A stretch of 64,000 nucleotides of DNA, taken from Bacillota bacterium. Lineage in GTDB: Bacteria > Bacillota > Clostridia > Lachnospirales > Lachnospiraceae. The notes under the pieces were generated by a model. It worked only from the letters and a program-made list of their open reading frames with translations, ran no database searches and was not told the DNA's origin. Where the stretch lies: NCBI GenBank assembly GCA_023423045.1, contig JAFAGA010000028.1, positions 17,110 through 81,109 on the forward strand, written 5' to 3'. A program made the translations under genes and the position numbers. Shown here piece by piece: positions 50,435-60,045 of the stretch (position 1 is its first letter; the number at the start of each line of letters is the position of its first letter).

Positions 50435-51442
50435 TTAATTTGAGTTGGCCGATGTATGCTTTTCCTTTACAGGGATCAGCAAATCCAGCTGCAATCCTTC
50501 CGGTTCTGTGTTTTCCAGCGCAGCATGATTAACATAATTCAGATGCTCTTCCAGCCAACCAAACATATTTGCCGAATCCCAGTTCCCATTGTATTCATAG
50601 GTCTGGCTGTTCTGAAGCCATTCGGCAAAGCGTCCCCACTCTTCGAAAGCTCCGAAGGGAATCATATATGCCGCATATAAGCCTCCTGCAAAGTGCTTCC
50701 TCATCAGTGGTTCCGGAATAATCATATCGTCGGGTACTGTCACCCACATCTCGTAACCATGGTATTGAGTTTCATCAACGGGGTTGGGCGAATTAAACCC
50801 ATAATGCCGGAGATCAGGTTTTACATGAACCAGATCATTATCCCGGACAAACTTGTCCATCACCTGATTTACATGCATTTCGGGGTCATCACCGATATAC
50901 TGGTATGCGGCTACCGTTGCCGGGGGCAGGTATACAATGCGTATATCCCTGTCGGTTAATCTGTTCAGCTGCTCGTTTGCTTTGTTTAACTCCTCCATTG
51001 TGTTATCCTCCTTAAAATTAATCTTTGTTAAAGAAAGAGGAGTGATCATGGAAAGAATGGCCATATCGTTTAACAAATCAGATTTTAGGCTTATCCCGGA
51101 CTTGAAGCGCAATTCATCCACAAATCTTTTCAGAACATCCCGGATCGTCGAAAGGGATGCGATTTCATCATCCAATTCCCGGATGTTTTCCATAAATACC
51201 TCGATGGCATTCAGGGCATTGTGGTCGCCTAGCAGGATCGCAATTTGCTTTAAGGGGATGCGCAGCTTCCGCAGAATGATAATCTGTCTTAGACGTAAAC
51301 AGGCAGCCTCGCTGTATACCCGGTAGGAATAGCCGGCCATCCGCTGACTCTGTAATAATCCGATTTGCTCATAGTACCGGAGCATCCTTGTAGATACGCT
51401 GAATATTTTTGTTACCTGGGTAATGGTTTTTAGTTCTTCCAT
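50435..51442 (-). CDS. MerR-family regulator with GyrI-like effector domain
   Basis: A 335-residue regulator. Residues 1-70 are the MerR winged HTH (ITQVTKIFSVSTRMLRYYEQ, RMAGYSYRVYSEAACLRLRQ), 75-115 a dimerisation coiled coil, and ~155-330 a GyrI/BmrR-type effector-binding domain (RIVYLPPATVAAYQYIGDDP, WVTVPDDMIIPEPLMRKHFA). Such proteins sense bulky hydrophobic molecules and twist promoters with long spacers. Its own promoter has a 19-bp spacer (51466-51496), the hallmark of MerR control. The regulated transporter, if any, is not adjacent. Confidence 0.9.
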   Translation of the reverse strand: MEELKTITQVTKIFSVSTRMLRYYEQIGLLQSQRMAGYSYRVYSEAACLRLRQIIILRKLRIPLKQIAILLGDHNALNAIEVFMENIRELDDEIASLSTIRDVLKRFVDELRFKSGISLKSDLLNDMAILSMITPLSLTKINFKEDNTMEELNKANEQLNRLTDRDIRIVYLPPATVAAYQYIGDDPEMHVNQVMDKFVRDNDLVHVKPDLRHYGFNSPNPVDETQYHGYEMWVTVPDDMIIPEPLMRKHFAGGLYAAYMIPFGAFEEWGRFAEWLQNSQTYEYNGNWDSANMFGWLEEHLNYVNHAALENTEPEGLQLDLLIPVKEKHTSANSN

Positions 51443-51465
51443 AGTGACCTCCTTCTTTACTGAGA

Positions 51466-51496
51466 ATTATAAGGTACGACACGACGTCAAAGTCAA
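51466..51496 (-). promoter_or_regulatory. MerR-type promoter with 19-bp spacer
   Basis: Minus strand: TTGACT (51496-51491), 19 bp, TATAAT (51471-51466), 24 nt before the MerR start codon. The over-long spacer is typical of promoters activated by MerR-family DNA distortion. Confidence 0.65.
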
Positions 51497-51675
51497 TGGA
51501 GAAATTGACAATTAATAATTAACGTATCAAATGACGGCATTGCTGCAATGTGCAATAAATAGACTTGAGCATTGCAGGGATATAGAATATAATGGGAATA
51601 ATAGCAAAGGAAGACCTTTGGCTTCCGAAAAATATGAGATGGGCAATAAATAAAGCTTGGAAGGAAAGTGCTGCT

Positions 51676-52836
51676 GTGAAGGATAAAATATCTTATAAAA
51701 GGATTGATTTTATAGTCATAATTATCATGGTCATATTGATAGGTATTGGGCTCTACTGTAAACAGCAGGCATTTATGACAAGTGATGAACAGGGCGCCGT
51801 GGATATAAAACAGCTTGCAGGCCTGCTCATAGGCTGCGTCATGATTGTTGCGATTGTACTGATCGATTACCATATCATATGTGCCATGTCCTTTGTCATG
51901 TATTTCGCCATTGTGGCTGTTTTAGCACTTACCCTCGTAATCGGAGAGGATTTAAATAACGTAAAGAGATGGATTGAGATATTTGGCATCCCCTTTCAAC
52001 CGTCGGAGCTGGCCAAAATTGTCCTGATTCTCTTTTTGGCATGGCTGTGCAACCACTTTAAGAAGAAACTGGACAAATTATATGTGTTGTTCCTGCTTGG
52101 AGCGGTTGTGGTATTGCCGATGGGACTGATTATGCTGGAGCCTCATCTGAGCTCCAGTATCTCCATCCTGTTTATCTTCTGTATCATGGTCTACTGTTCC
52201 GGAATTAAGTACAAGGTTATCGGTGCGGCGATGGCATTGCTCCTGCCGGGAGTTGCCGGTATTCTTGTCGCCGTAACTTTATTCAATGTTAAGTTGCCAT
52301 TTATAGAGGGCTACCAGATTAAAAGAGTATTATCTTTTATGTCCACCGACGAAAGTGAAGAGCAGGATGAAGATTTCCAACAGCTCCAATCAATAGAAGC
52401 AATCGGTTCAGGAGGGCTTCATGGAAAGATGATTTCGACTGACAGCGGAGTTGACCGTAAATACATTAAGATCTATGCGAAGGAGAGCGATTTTGTCTTT
52501 GCTATTATCGGTGAGGAATTCGGTTTTGTTGGGAGCTTCAATATAATTGTCCTCTATGCGATTTTAGTGGCCCGCTGCCTGATCATCTCCCTGCGTGCCC
52601 CTGATTACATGGGAAGGCTGATCTGCATGGGAGTATCTGCGTATTTGATGTTTCAGATCTTTGTTAATATCGGTGTGGCGGCGAAGCTGCTGCCCAATAC
52701 AGGACTTCCTCTGCCCTTCATCAGCTATGGACTTACCTCGTTAATCAGCTCAATGGCCGCGGTTGGTTTGGTACTGAATATCGGGGCGAGGAGAAAGAGC
52801 GGTGAGGAGAAAAATTTTACTGCAAGGGTGTTATGA
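51676..52836 (+). CDS. FtsW/RodA/SpoVE-family protein
   Basis: A 386-residue SEDS-family membrane protein with about ten membrane segments. SEDS hallmarks are KRWIEIFGIPFQPSELAKIV, GSGGLHGKMIS, ESDFVFAIIGEEFGFVGSF and the C-terminal PNTGLPLPFISYGLTSLISS. SEDS proteins polymerise peptidoglycan glycan strands with a partner class B PBP. The start is placed at GTG 51676 with GGAAGGAAAG upstream, giving the usual short N-terminus; in-frame ATGs at 51592 and 51634 are alternatives. No PBP gene is adjacent, so whether it serves elongation or sporulation is open. Confidence 0.88.
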   Translation: MKDKISYKRIDFIVIIIMVILIGIGLYCKQQAFMTSDEQGAVDIKQLAGLLIGCVMIVAIVLIDYHIICAMSFVMYFAIVAVLALTLVIGEDLNNVKRWIEIFGIPFQPSELAKIVLILFLAWLCNHFKKKLDKLYVLFLLGAVVVLPMGLIMLEPHLSSSISILFIFCIMVYCSGIKYKVIGAAMALLLPGVAGILVAVTLFNVKLPFIEGYQIKRVLSFMSTDESEEQDEDFQQLQSIEAIGSGGLHGKMISTDSGVDRKYIKIYAKESDFVFAIIGEEFGFVGSFNIIVLYAILVARCLIISLRAPDYMGRLICMGVSAYLMFQIFVNIGVAAKLLPNTGLPLPFISYGLTSLISSMAAVGLVLNIGARRKSGEEKNFTARVL

Positions 52837-52848
52837 AGCGAGATGCAA

Positions 52849-53373
52849 TCAAATAGCATTAATATATCCCTTATAGAACTTTGCTTTAAATGTCTGCGTA
52901 CCGTCGAACTTGCTATACTCACCATAATGGTCAAACTTTAGTCCGCATTTTTCAAGGACTTTACCGGATGCCGGATTATCCGCAGCATGATTTGCGCTAA
53001 AATACCTGGCATCGAATGTCTCATATGCAAAGCGGATCATGGCTTTTGCTGCTTCTGTGGTGTAGCCCTGATTCCAATGGTCGTATCGGATATTATATCC
53101 GAAATCCCATGTCTCGTTCTCTGAATTATATCCGATATCACCGCTGCCGATAAGAAGATGATTGCTTTTTAAAACAAAACCGAAATGATATGTATCTTCC
53201 TCCTTCACTACAGTGGAGAGCCATGATGTTACATCGTCTATTGACTGATATGTGTTATAGGGCATATATTTTGTAACTCTCCCGTCACTGACCCATTGAA
53301 ACACCGCATCAGCATCTTCTAATGCCAGGGGTCTTAAAATTAACCGTTCCGTTTCTAAGGTTGGAATGTTCAT
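52849..53373 (-). CDS. GNAT acetyltransferase, RimJ/RimL type
   Basis: A 174-residue protein beginning IPTLETERLILRPLALEDAD, with YNIRYDHWNQGYTTEAAKAM (acetyl-CoA loop) and HAADNPASGKVLEKCGLKFD, the signature of RimJ/RimL-like acetyltransferases that modify protein N-termini or small amines. It converges with the FtsW/RodA gene. The substrate is unknown. Confidence 0.88.
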   Translation of the reverse strand: MNIPTLETERLILRPLALEDADAVFQWVSDGRVTKYMPYNTYQSIDDVTSWLSTVVKEEDTYHFGFVLKSNHLLIGSGDIGYNSENETWDFGYNIRYDHWNQGYTTEAAKAMIRFAYETFDARYFSANHAADNPASGKVLEKCGLKFDHYGEYSKFDGTQTFKAKFYKGYINAI

Positions 53374-53406
53374 ATGAGGCAGCCTCCTAAATAAAAATTG
53401 ATGTGA

Positions 53407-54006
53407 TTATTCCCAGGGTATGATTATTAAATCCGGCCATTTGCTTAACCAGCTTGATACCTTTTTTTCATAAATCGGCTTTGTAATTTGTGTTTTATTT
53501 GCCCGAACAATTTTGCCAAACAGATCATTTAAACCAAATGGAGCATATACCTTAAATTCATTATTTTCTTCAAGCCGGACTCCGATTGCAGTAGCAGTAG
53601 TTGGCCATGTGTTTATAGCAGCTTCAATAGATTTATATGGCTCAATCGAATAACCAAAATGTTCGTTATACCATAGATGGACCCTCGCTTGATTTTTTAC
53701 ATCCAGTTCAATTTTTAGATCAGAATATAGCTATTTCACCTGTGTGATCACTTTATTTTCAGAGTCATAGTCTAAATTTATGTGATCAAAATAAACAAAA
53801 TCTATATCTTTTATACCATAATCCGGCGGATAATCAAATAGATAATTCCAAATAGTTTGGGTTATGCAGCCTGCTCCGATGTAATAATGATCTATGTTTA
53901 ACTGCTTTGCCCGTTTTAAAGCGGTACTTATAATTTCACTTGACATAATAATAGCTTCCAGCATTTTGATTTGGGTATGAATGTCCATATTATAACCATC
54001 CAGCAT
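53407..54006 (-). pseudogene. Nucleotidyltransferase-like protein (NTP_transf_6) with in-frame TAG
   Basis: The first part (start ATG 54006 after GGAGG, or 53988) encodes LKRAKQLNIDHYYIGAGCIT and PPDYGIKDIDFVYFD, the N-terminal half of the NTP_transf_6-type nucleotidyltransferase family. A TAG at 53733-53731 interrupts it. In the same frame the rest follows: DLKIELDVKNQARVHLWYNE, INTWPTTATAIGVRLEE and YAPFGLNDLFGKIVRANK, ending with TAA at 53409-53407. The two halves form one ordinary ~200-residue protein. Either a nonsense mutation or a suppressed amber codon. Confidence 0.78.
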
Positions 54007-54058
54007 GATAAATTTATCCTCCGTTTCTTCGTAAAGATATCTGCAATGAAATAAAACT

Positions 54059-54457
54059 TTAACCTTTTTGTTGCGCTGCATTATGAGACAGCATTTTTGC
54101 GAATTCTTCATTTGCATACCTCAGCTCGTCATCATTCAATGCATCTAATTTTTTGATTAATTTAACTCTAAGTAAACGATTTGTAAGAAATTCAACCTTC
54201 TTGTCCATGGTCGATCTTGGATGCTGATAGACATCAAGCTCCATTACAACAGGTTCATCGATGATATATAAATATCCCGTTTCCTGACCGTTGTGAAGAA
54301 TATCACCGTTATCATCATAACAAAGCATTGGCGGTTTATGTGAAAATGCTTCGGCTAATTCCTTCCATTGTGTTATAGTGCTTCCTATCTCTAATATACT
54401 AAAGAGTTTATTTGAACCATGGTACCAGGTTCCGCCTTCGATTATATCGAATATCAT
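54059..54457 (-). CDS. Hypothetical protein, ART-like YHGSN motif
   Basis: A 132-residue cytoplasmic protein starting MIFDIIEGGTWYHGSNKLF, preceded by GGAGGAA. The W-Y-H-G-S/T motif and ITQWKELAEAFSHKPPMLCY resemble the opening of ADP-ribosyltransferase- or Tpt1-like folds, but I see no full set of catalytic residues. The C-terminal third is charged and helical. It lies 52 nt before the broken nucleotidyltransferase on the same strand. The function is unknown. Confidence 0.6.
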   Translation of the reverse strand: MIFDIIEGGTWYHGSNKLFSILEIGSTITQWKELAEAFSHKPPMLCYDDNGDILHNGQETGYLYIIDEPVVMELDVYQHPRSTMDKKVEFLTNRLLRVKLIKKLDALNDDELRYANEEFAKMLSHNAAQQKG

Positions 54458-54569
54458 AATTTCCTCCAAATAAGTTCCAATGCAGATTGTCAGTTTCTAT
54501 TCATACTATCTGACTTGCTCCAGCCAACAATTAATAGGTTCTTAAACTCCATTTGGTTTTCTCCTCCAA

Positions 54570-55502
54570 TTAGTATGCAAAATTCGTATATATGACTTCC
54601 TGATAAGCTTCCTCATCATAATGCTTCAGGATGAGCAGCCCTCTGTATGTATTAAACCTTCCTTTTGTACCTGATTCAAGAGGCAAGTGAATTTTGCCTG
54701 AATAACTCTTTCCCCGGTTGATATAACCCTTTTTTAGGGCAGCCTTCACCAGGTTTAAGGCATCCAGCATTCGGCTGTCATAAGGGTATCCAATGTGCGC
54801 AAAATACTCCATTGCCCGAAAACAGTCATATTTCCAGCGGCAGGGATAATGAAAGCCAATCATGTCCGGGTGAATGACCTCTCCGGTTTTTAAGGACTTG
54901 AATAATTCTCTCCTCAGCAAATATTCCTGTCCCAGAGCTGCCTGCTGCCCTATTTCGGCCAACCGGTAATCATAGCCATATTTTTTGTAATCCGCCAATG
55001 CTTCCAATACAGAGATGGTAGTATGAATAGAACCAACAGCGGAACGGTTATGAACGGAATCCCATGCACAATTCCAGCCGCCATCATTCATTTGATGTGC
55101 CAAGATATAATCAACAATTTCATTTGTCCTGAAATCATGGATTCTTCCATAGCATACAAGGCTTAGCAGCATTGCGGACATACACATATCCTGATATCTG
55201 GTTTTAGAAGTTTTACCATGATTATTCCAAAGACCGTTCAGCACTTTTTTCGTGGCATTTTGGTAAGATGAAATATCAGAATGAATATCCATATACTTTA
55301 ATTCCAACAAGGTGTAGGTGCTTGATATCCATTTGCCGGAATAAATACTGCCGCCCCATTCCTGCCTTGCACTATCATATAAATCCAAATATTCAGCGAT
55401 ATATCCTCCGTTGTTGTGGTCAAAAGAACAATCCAGCAAGTAGTTATTCGTCAAATGCTGAATAACAACATCTCCCTCCAATAACCAATCGATTACTCGC
55501 AT
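54570..55502 (-). CDS. Hypothetical prenyltransferase-like alpha-alpha toroid protein
   Basis: A 310-residue protein of repeated helix pairs with the QW-like segments HNNGGYIAEYLDL and HQMNDGGWNCAWDSVHN, and HPDMIGFHYPCRWKYDCFRA. This is the pattern of squalene-cyclase/prenyltransferase-type toroids without the DxDD catalytic motif. The start at 55502 follows GAGGGGG at 7 nt. A distant structural relative may be the protein at 42446-43492. The role is unknown. Confidence 0.65.
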   Translation of the reverse strand: MRVIDWLLEGDVVIQHLTNNYLLDCSFDHNNGGYIAEYLDLYDSARQEWGGSIYSGKWISSTYTLLELKYMDIHSDISSYQNATKKVLNGLWNNHGKTSKTRYQDMCMSAMLLSLVCYGRIHDFRTNEIVDYILAHQMNDGGWNCAWDSVHNRSAVGSIHTTISVLEALADYKKYGYDYRLAEIGQQAALGQEYLLRRELFKSLKTGEVIHPDMIGFHYPCRWKYDCFRAMEYFAHIGYPYDSRMLDALNLVKAALKKGYINRGKSYSGKIHLPLESGTKGRFNTYRGLLILKHYDEEAYQEVIYTNFAY

Positions 55503-55805
55503 AAACATTCCCCCTCTTTTTTGCTATGTACCAATATACGCCATAAAACCCAACCATTCTTGATTTCTAAAATTTGAACAAAGGCCACATTTTTGAAGAT
55601 TAGCAATATAATAATTCTACTACTTTTACCGGCATATGTTAATTCCATAAATGATTATATTTATTTTTGTTATGTCAAAATAAATGGAAGTTGTATAATT
55701 GATAAGGTTTGACATTATTTTCATGGTTTTATATAATATGGTAATAAGTAATACGGATCAATAGACAATAAAATCTTGACTGTTACCTAAGAAAGGGCAA
55801 AAACA

Positions 55806-57632
55806 ATGAAATTATCAGCTGCGATAAAAATTATGATCACTTCCTTCTTACTGCTCCTACTGGCCATAATACCTACCTATTCCGCACAAGCAAATGTGGA
55901 AGGCAGTGATGATGATTTTTTTATCGAAGACGGTGTTCTAAAATATTATTATGGCTCAAGCAGCACCGTAGTGATACCCGATGGTGTTACCTGCATTGAT
56001 ATCTATGTATTCCGTAAAAACACAGAAGTGACCAGTATCACGATTCCGGACAGTGTCACAAATATCCGCCAGGGCGCATTTTCTGGGTGTACCAATCTGA
56101 CCAGCGTAAATATACCGGACAGCGTTTTAAACATCGGGATTTATGCGTTCGAGGATACCCCGCTAATTAAAGACACAGGTGATTTTACGATAGCAAACGG
56201 CAATATTTTAGTGCAATATAACGGCAAAGGGGAGTCAGTAACCATACCGGAAGGAATAAAATTTATTGCTTATGGAGCGTTTTCCGAATGCAGCAGCTTA
56301 AAGAGCGTCACAATGCCGGATAGCGTCACAAATATAGGAGATTGTGTCTTTTATGGATGCAAAAAATTAAGCAGTGTAAAGCTGTCTAAGAATCTCGTTA
56401 ATATAGGCAGATATATGTTCTACCGCTGCACAAGCCTGAAGAGTATAACCATCCCGGACGGTGTGAAAACCATAGGTGAGGATGCGTTTCATGTATGCAC
56501 CAATCTGAAAAGTGTAAACATTCCAAGCAGCGTTACATCCATTGATACGATTGCTTTTGCCGACTGTGAGAAATTGACAAGTATAAAGCTTCCGGACGGT
56601 CTTGAGAGGATCGGAAACCAGGCATTTTCCGGCAGCGGCCTGAAAAAGGTAGTGATTCCAAAGAATGTGACCGAAATTGGAGATATGGCTTTTTCCGGTT
56701 GTCCGAATCTGACCAGTGTTACCATCCAAAACGGCGTGGAACGGATTGGAGATATGGCTTTTAACTATAGCCCAAAATTAAAAAACATATCCATTCCAAA
56801 GAGTGTTACATACATTGGCTATGAAGCATTTAGAGAAGTTCCATGGCTGGTTTATAATAAGGATGAGTTTGTCATTGTGGGCGATCATATTCTGCTGGAT
56901 TATAACGGCTACCAAAGCTCCGTATCCATACCCAAGGGAGTAAAAAGAATTTATATGAAGGCATTTGAACATGGCTTCGAAATAGAAAGCTTAACCATCC
57001 CCGACAGTGTAATTTCCATTGGGGATGAGGCGTTTTCCGGCTGCGTATACTTAAAGAAAATATCGATCCCCAAGAGCGTACAGGAGATCGGCTGGGGAGC
57101 TTTTGATACTACCTTTTGGCAGGAGAAGTATCCGGGTGATTTTGTTATGGCAGGAGACGGCATATTAGTCCGTTACAAAGGGAAGGGAGGCAATGTAACC
57201 ATCCCGAGCAACGTGAAGAAAATCAGTGACGGAGCGTTTCGTGATAATGAAGCTTTGACAGGCATCACTTTTCCCGGCAGCCTGACAGAAATAGGCTGGG
57301 GAGTATTCCGGTCCTGCAGTAATTTAAAAACAGTGACAATTCCAAAGAGTGTTACAAGTATTGGAGGATACGCATTTGCTGACTGTACGGGCTTGACCAA
57401 GGTGGTAATCGAAGAGGGAACAAAGAGTATTGGGGATGATGCGTTTTATAATTGTCCCAGTTTGGAGAGCATATCTATCCCTGACAGCGTAAGGTATATC
57501 AGTAATTTTGCATTTTATGCATCCGATAATCTGACAATCTATTGTTCAAGTGGATCCTATGCGGAAAGATATGCATTTACATCTATGATCCCTTTCCGTT
57601 TTACAGACGGCGGTGAAATAGTTAGTGAATAA
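55806..57632 (+). CDS. BspA-like leucine-rich repeat surface protein
   Basis: A 608-residue secreted protein. A signal peptide (about 1-30, KIMITSFLLLLLAIIPTYSA) is followed by ~20 LRR_5 (Treponema/BspA-type) repeats of about 23 residues with the core IPDSVTNIGDxAFxGCxxLxS. Three inserts of the form GDFxIANGNILVQYNGKGxxV break the array. No LPxTG motif or terminal membrane anchor is seen, so it is probably released or held non-covalently. BspA-type LRR proteins bind host or particle surfaces. Preceded by a 297-bp AT-rich gap without a gene. Confidence 0.88.
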   Translation: MKLSAAIKIMITSFLLLLLAIIPTYSAQANVEGSDDDFFIEDGVLKYYYGSSSTVVIPDGVTCIDIYVFRKNTEVTSITIPDSVTNIRQGAFSGCTNLTSVNIPDSVLNIGIYAFEDTPLIKDTGDFTIANGNILVQYNGKGESVTIPEGIKFIAYGAFSECSSLKSVTMPDSVTNIGDCVFYGCKKLSSVKLSKNLVNIGRYMFYRCTSLKSITIPDGVKTIGEDAFHVCTNLKSVNIPSSVTSIDTIAFADCEKLTSIKLPDGLERIGNQAFSGSGLKKVVIPKNVTEIGDMAFSGCPNLTSVTIQNGVERIGDMAFNYSPKLKNISIPKSVTYIGYEAFREVPWLVYNKDEFVIVGDHILLDYNGYQSSVSIPKGVKRIYMKAFEHGFEIESLTIPDSVISIGDEAFSGCVYLKKISIPKSVQEIGWGAFDTTFWQEKYPGDFVMAGDGILVRYKGKGGNVTIPSNVKKISDGAFRDNEALTGITFPGSLTEIGWGVFRSCSNLKTVTIPKSVTSIGGYAFADCTGLTKVVIEEGTKSIGDDAFYNCPSLESISIPDSVRYISNFAFYASDNLTIYCSSGSYAERYAFTSMIPFRFTDGGEIVSE

Positions 57633-57637
57633 ACGTC

Positions 57638-57745
57638 CATAGCAATTTGAAATACTTCATCACAACTTAAAGCTCCGTCAGTGATCAATGCTTTATAACC
57701 TAATTCGCAGGCCTGATTTCTTACATATGTTTCAACATCAAATAC
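57638..57745 (-). pseudogene. Unidentified gene fragment
   Basis: The minus strand encodes VETYVRNQACELGYKALITD then GALSCDEVFQIAMDV without an ATG-type start or binding site; a stop lies just upstream and the frame runs into the LRR gene antisense. The GYKALITDGA pattern faintly recalls the C-terminal part of isochorismatase-like hydrolases. The remainder of the 316-bp gap 57633-57948 shows no other gene. Confidence 0.3.
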
Positions 57746-57948
57746 TTATATCCTATGCGCTGCGCCTGTCAGGGAAGTTGCTAAGTGAGTTCTTTATGGC
57801 AGGTAAGCTAACGAAAAGTGGTTTTATGGAAGTACGAACGGCTTGATGTGATTTACAGTTCGTGGTAATATATTTTTAGGAAGACAGGCTGGGAGGAGAA
57901 AGGCAGAGTAGGCGGAGTATATCCTTAAAATTTATGGAGGTTGGTATA

Positions 57949-58710
57949 GTGGAAATTAACTTAAAAGGTAAGAAAGCAATTATTACAGGCGGTTCAGGAC
58001 AATTAGGCCGCTGTATTGTACGTTCCCTGGCAGAGTGCGGTGCGGATGTGGCGATTCATTATCATAAGAACTATGAAAAAGCGGAGGAGCTTGTGAGCGA
58101 ACTGAAAGCCATGGGAAGAAATTCCGCCGCATTTCAGGCGGATATAACCAGTGAAACAAGTATCTTTTCCATGAGGGACAAGGTGTATGAGGAATTTGGA
58201 AAGCCGGATATTGTAATTAATAATGCCGTAATCCAATATACCTGGAAAAATGTACTGGAACAGGACCCGGCCGATTACATCAGTCAGTTTGAAAGCTGTG
58301 TACTGCACAACGTATATATGAACAAGGCATTTATTCCCCATATGATAGAACAGCGTTATGGGCGGATCGTGGTGATGAATACGGAGTGCGCGGCCCTTGC
58401 CGACGGAGGCAGCTCCGCCTATGTTGCAGGAAAAAGAGGGTTAGACGGCCTGGTACGTTGTCTTGCCCGGGAAATAGGAAAATATAACATAACCGTAAAT
58501 CAGGTGGCACCGGGGTGGACAATCAGTGAAAGAGATCGTTCGGAGCATCAGGAAATTCAGCCGGATTATGATAAAACCGTTCCCCTGGGACATCGCGGGA
58601 CCGATCAGGATATTGCCAACATGGTTTGTTTCCTGGCATCGGATCTGGCGGCTTTTACAACCGGGACTTATATACCGGTAGCCGGCGGAAGAGTAATGCC
58701 GGCAATTTAA
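57949..58710 (+). CDS. SDR-family oxidoreductase
   Basis: A 253-residue short-chain dehydrogenase. The Rossmann motif is AIITGGSGQLGRCIV, then DIVINNAV, the active-site Tyr-x3-Lys in AYVAGKRGLDGLV, and the cofactor loop VNQVAPGWTISERDRS. The usual catalytic Ser, 13 residues before the Tyr, is Thr (MNTECAALADGG). The start GTG 57949 has GGAGG 8 nt upstream; ATG 57934 overlaps that site. NAD(P)-dependent; the substrate is unknown. Single gene. Confidence 0.9.
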   Translation: MEINLKGKKAIITGGSGQLGRCIVRSLAECGADVAIHYHKNYEKAEELVSELKAMGRNSAAFQADITSETSIFSMRDKVYEEFGKPDIVINNAVIQYTWKNVLEQDPADYISQFESCVLHNVYMNKAFIPHMIEQRYGRIVVMNTECAALADGGSSAYVAGKRGLDGLVRCLAREIGKYNITVNQVAPGWTISERDRSEHQEIQPDYDKTVPLGHRGTDQDIANMVCFLASDLAAFTTGTYIPVAGGRVMPAI

Positions 58711-58782
58711 AAACTCTGTAGGGCGGTAATGTTAATATCGCTTTATATAAGACCAGAAATAAAAAGCACTTCCGATGAGTGC

Positions 58783-58828
58783 AGTAACCCCCTAAGATTA
58801 GATTTTGCCTAATCCTAGGGGGTTACTG
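58783..58828 (+). terminator. Hairpin after the SDR gene
   Basis: AGTAACCCCCTA...GATTAG pairs with CTAATC...TAGGGGGTTACT across an 8-nt loop; no strong T run follows. Confidence 0.6.
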
Positions 58829-58984
58829 TAAATCACCATTTTTAAGAGCCTTTTATGCAATAGATATTTATATAATCCAAGCTGTTATTATGGATTCATT
58901 TTGCGCGGCACCTTTTCATGTTAAGCACGAGACAGGGGAACCGGGCAGATAAATTGGAAGCTATTTAAATACACTAAACTGTAC

Positions 58985-59506
58985 TCATAGGTTCTTTGAA
59001 AAAAATAATACAAGGTCATCATCATTGTTGCATGGAGTATACTGGGGACATATTTGATTTTGATACCATACGCCGGTCCCATCAGGTATATATCCTCTTT
59101 TAACATACATTCTTTGTGCACTTCCATATGCATGGGAAACACCTACACCAAGGCAGATTTTGTTGCCTTTTCTTCTTGCAAGACTTTCAACAACATCCAT
59201 CATAATATTCCCTATCCCATGTCTCCGGTATTTTTCAAATACACCGAAATCAAATACTTCCGGTATTCCCATTCCCGCAAATGCTCCGTCGGCAGGATTC
59301 CAGATAAGATTAATATGGCCTGCTACATTGCCTTTATATTCTGCAGTAAGCGTAACCATTATATCCTCATCCATCTCATCGTATCTTTTTTGGTAAGCTT
59401 CCAATGACGGATGCCATCCCTGTTCTAACTCAGCCTCGTACATACTTTGTGGATCTGATTTTATCATATCCCGAACAACTATTTCATTTTGATTATAATA
59501 AATCAT
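58985..59506 (-). CDS. GNAT-family N-acetyltransferase
   Basis: A 173-residue protein: IVVRDMIKSDPQSMYEAELE at the start, FDFGVFEKYRRHGIGNIMMD as the acetyl-CoA loop, and GVSHAYGSAQRMYVKRGYIP. AGTGGAGGG precedes ATG 59506; a longer frame to 59575 is not supported. The substrate is unknown. It begins 43 nt after a flavin-binding-fold gene on the same strand. Confidence 0.87.
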   Translation of the reverse strand: MIYYNQNEIVVRDMIKSDPQSMYEAELEQGWHPSLEAYQKRYDEMDEDIMVTLTAEYKGNVAGHINLIWNPADGAFAGMGIPEVFDFGVFEKYRRHGIGNIMMDVVESLARRKGNKICLGVGVSHAYGSAQRMYVKRGYIPDGTGVWYQNQICPQYTPCNNDDDLVLFFSKNL

Positions 59507-59549
59507 TTTCTTCCCTCCACTCATCCTCTGCAATAGAGCACTGACGTTG

Positions 59550-60002
59550 CTAATTGAGTTCTTTACGATAAGCACTTTTGGTTTCTACCTCTAAGACATC
59601 CTCACAGGGTTTGCCCAGAAACTTAAAAAGCGATATTTTTACAGGTCTTGCAATAATCAATAAATCATTCGGGTTTTCCGGATAGATTTCGCCTAAATGA
59701 GGATATTTTTGAGGATACTCTTTTAGAAAAAAAGAGTGGCCTCTTGGATGACCGAAGTGCTCTGCAACTGCTTCGATTTTTAAATTGCCAATTGCCAAAG
59801 CTACATTAGGATTCTGCTTTATTTGCTCAGCCTTCTCACTATTCCTGCTGGTAGAAAACATAATCGTCAAACCATCATTAATGTGACACATCATTCTTGC
59901 TGTAACCTGGTTGTTTGCACAAGTAGCAAGGACAATATTTTCCTGGGATCGAAGCATTTCTTCAATTTCATTCGATAAATCAACAAAATTCAGTTCCTGC
60001 AT
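59550..60002 (-). CDS. Pyridoxamine 5'-phosphate oxidase-like FMN-binding protein
   Basis: A 150-residue split-barrel protein: IVLATCANNQVTARMMCHIN, TIMFSTSRNSEKAEQIKQNP and VALAIGNLKIEAVAEHFGHP match the PNPOx-like family, members of which bind FMN, F420 or haem. GGAGG lies 10 nt before ATG 60002. The reaction is unknown. It is one of three small genes of similar accessory type in tandem. Confidence 0.85.
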   Translation of the reverse strand: MQELNFVDLSNEIEEMLRSQENIVLATCANNQVTARMMCHINDGLTIMFSTSRNSEKAEQIKQNPNVALAIGNLKIEAVAEHFGHPRGHSFFLKEYPQKYPHLGEIYPENPNDLLIIARPVKISLFKFLGKPCEDVLEVETKSAYRKELN

Positions 60003-60045
60003 TTGCTTTACCTCCACTCAAATTTTGGTTTAAATACGGAGTTGC

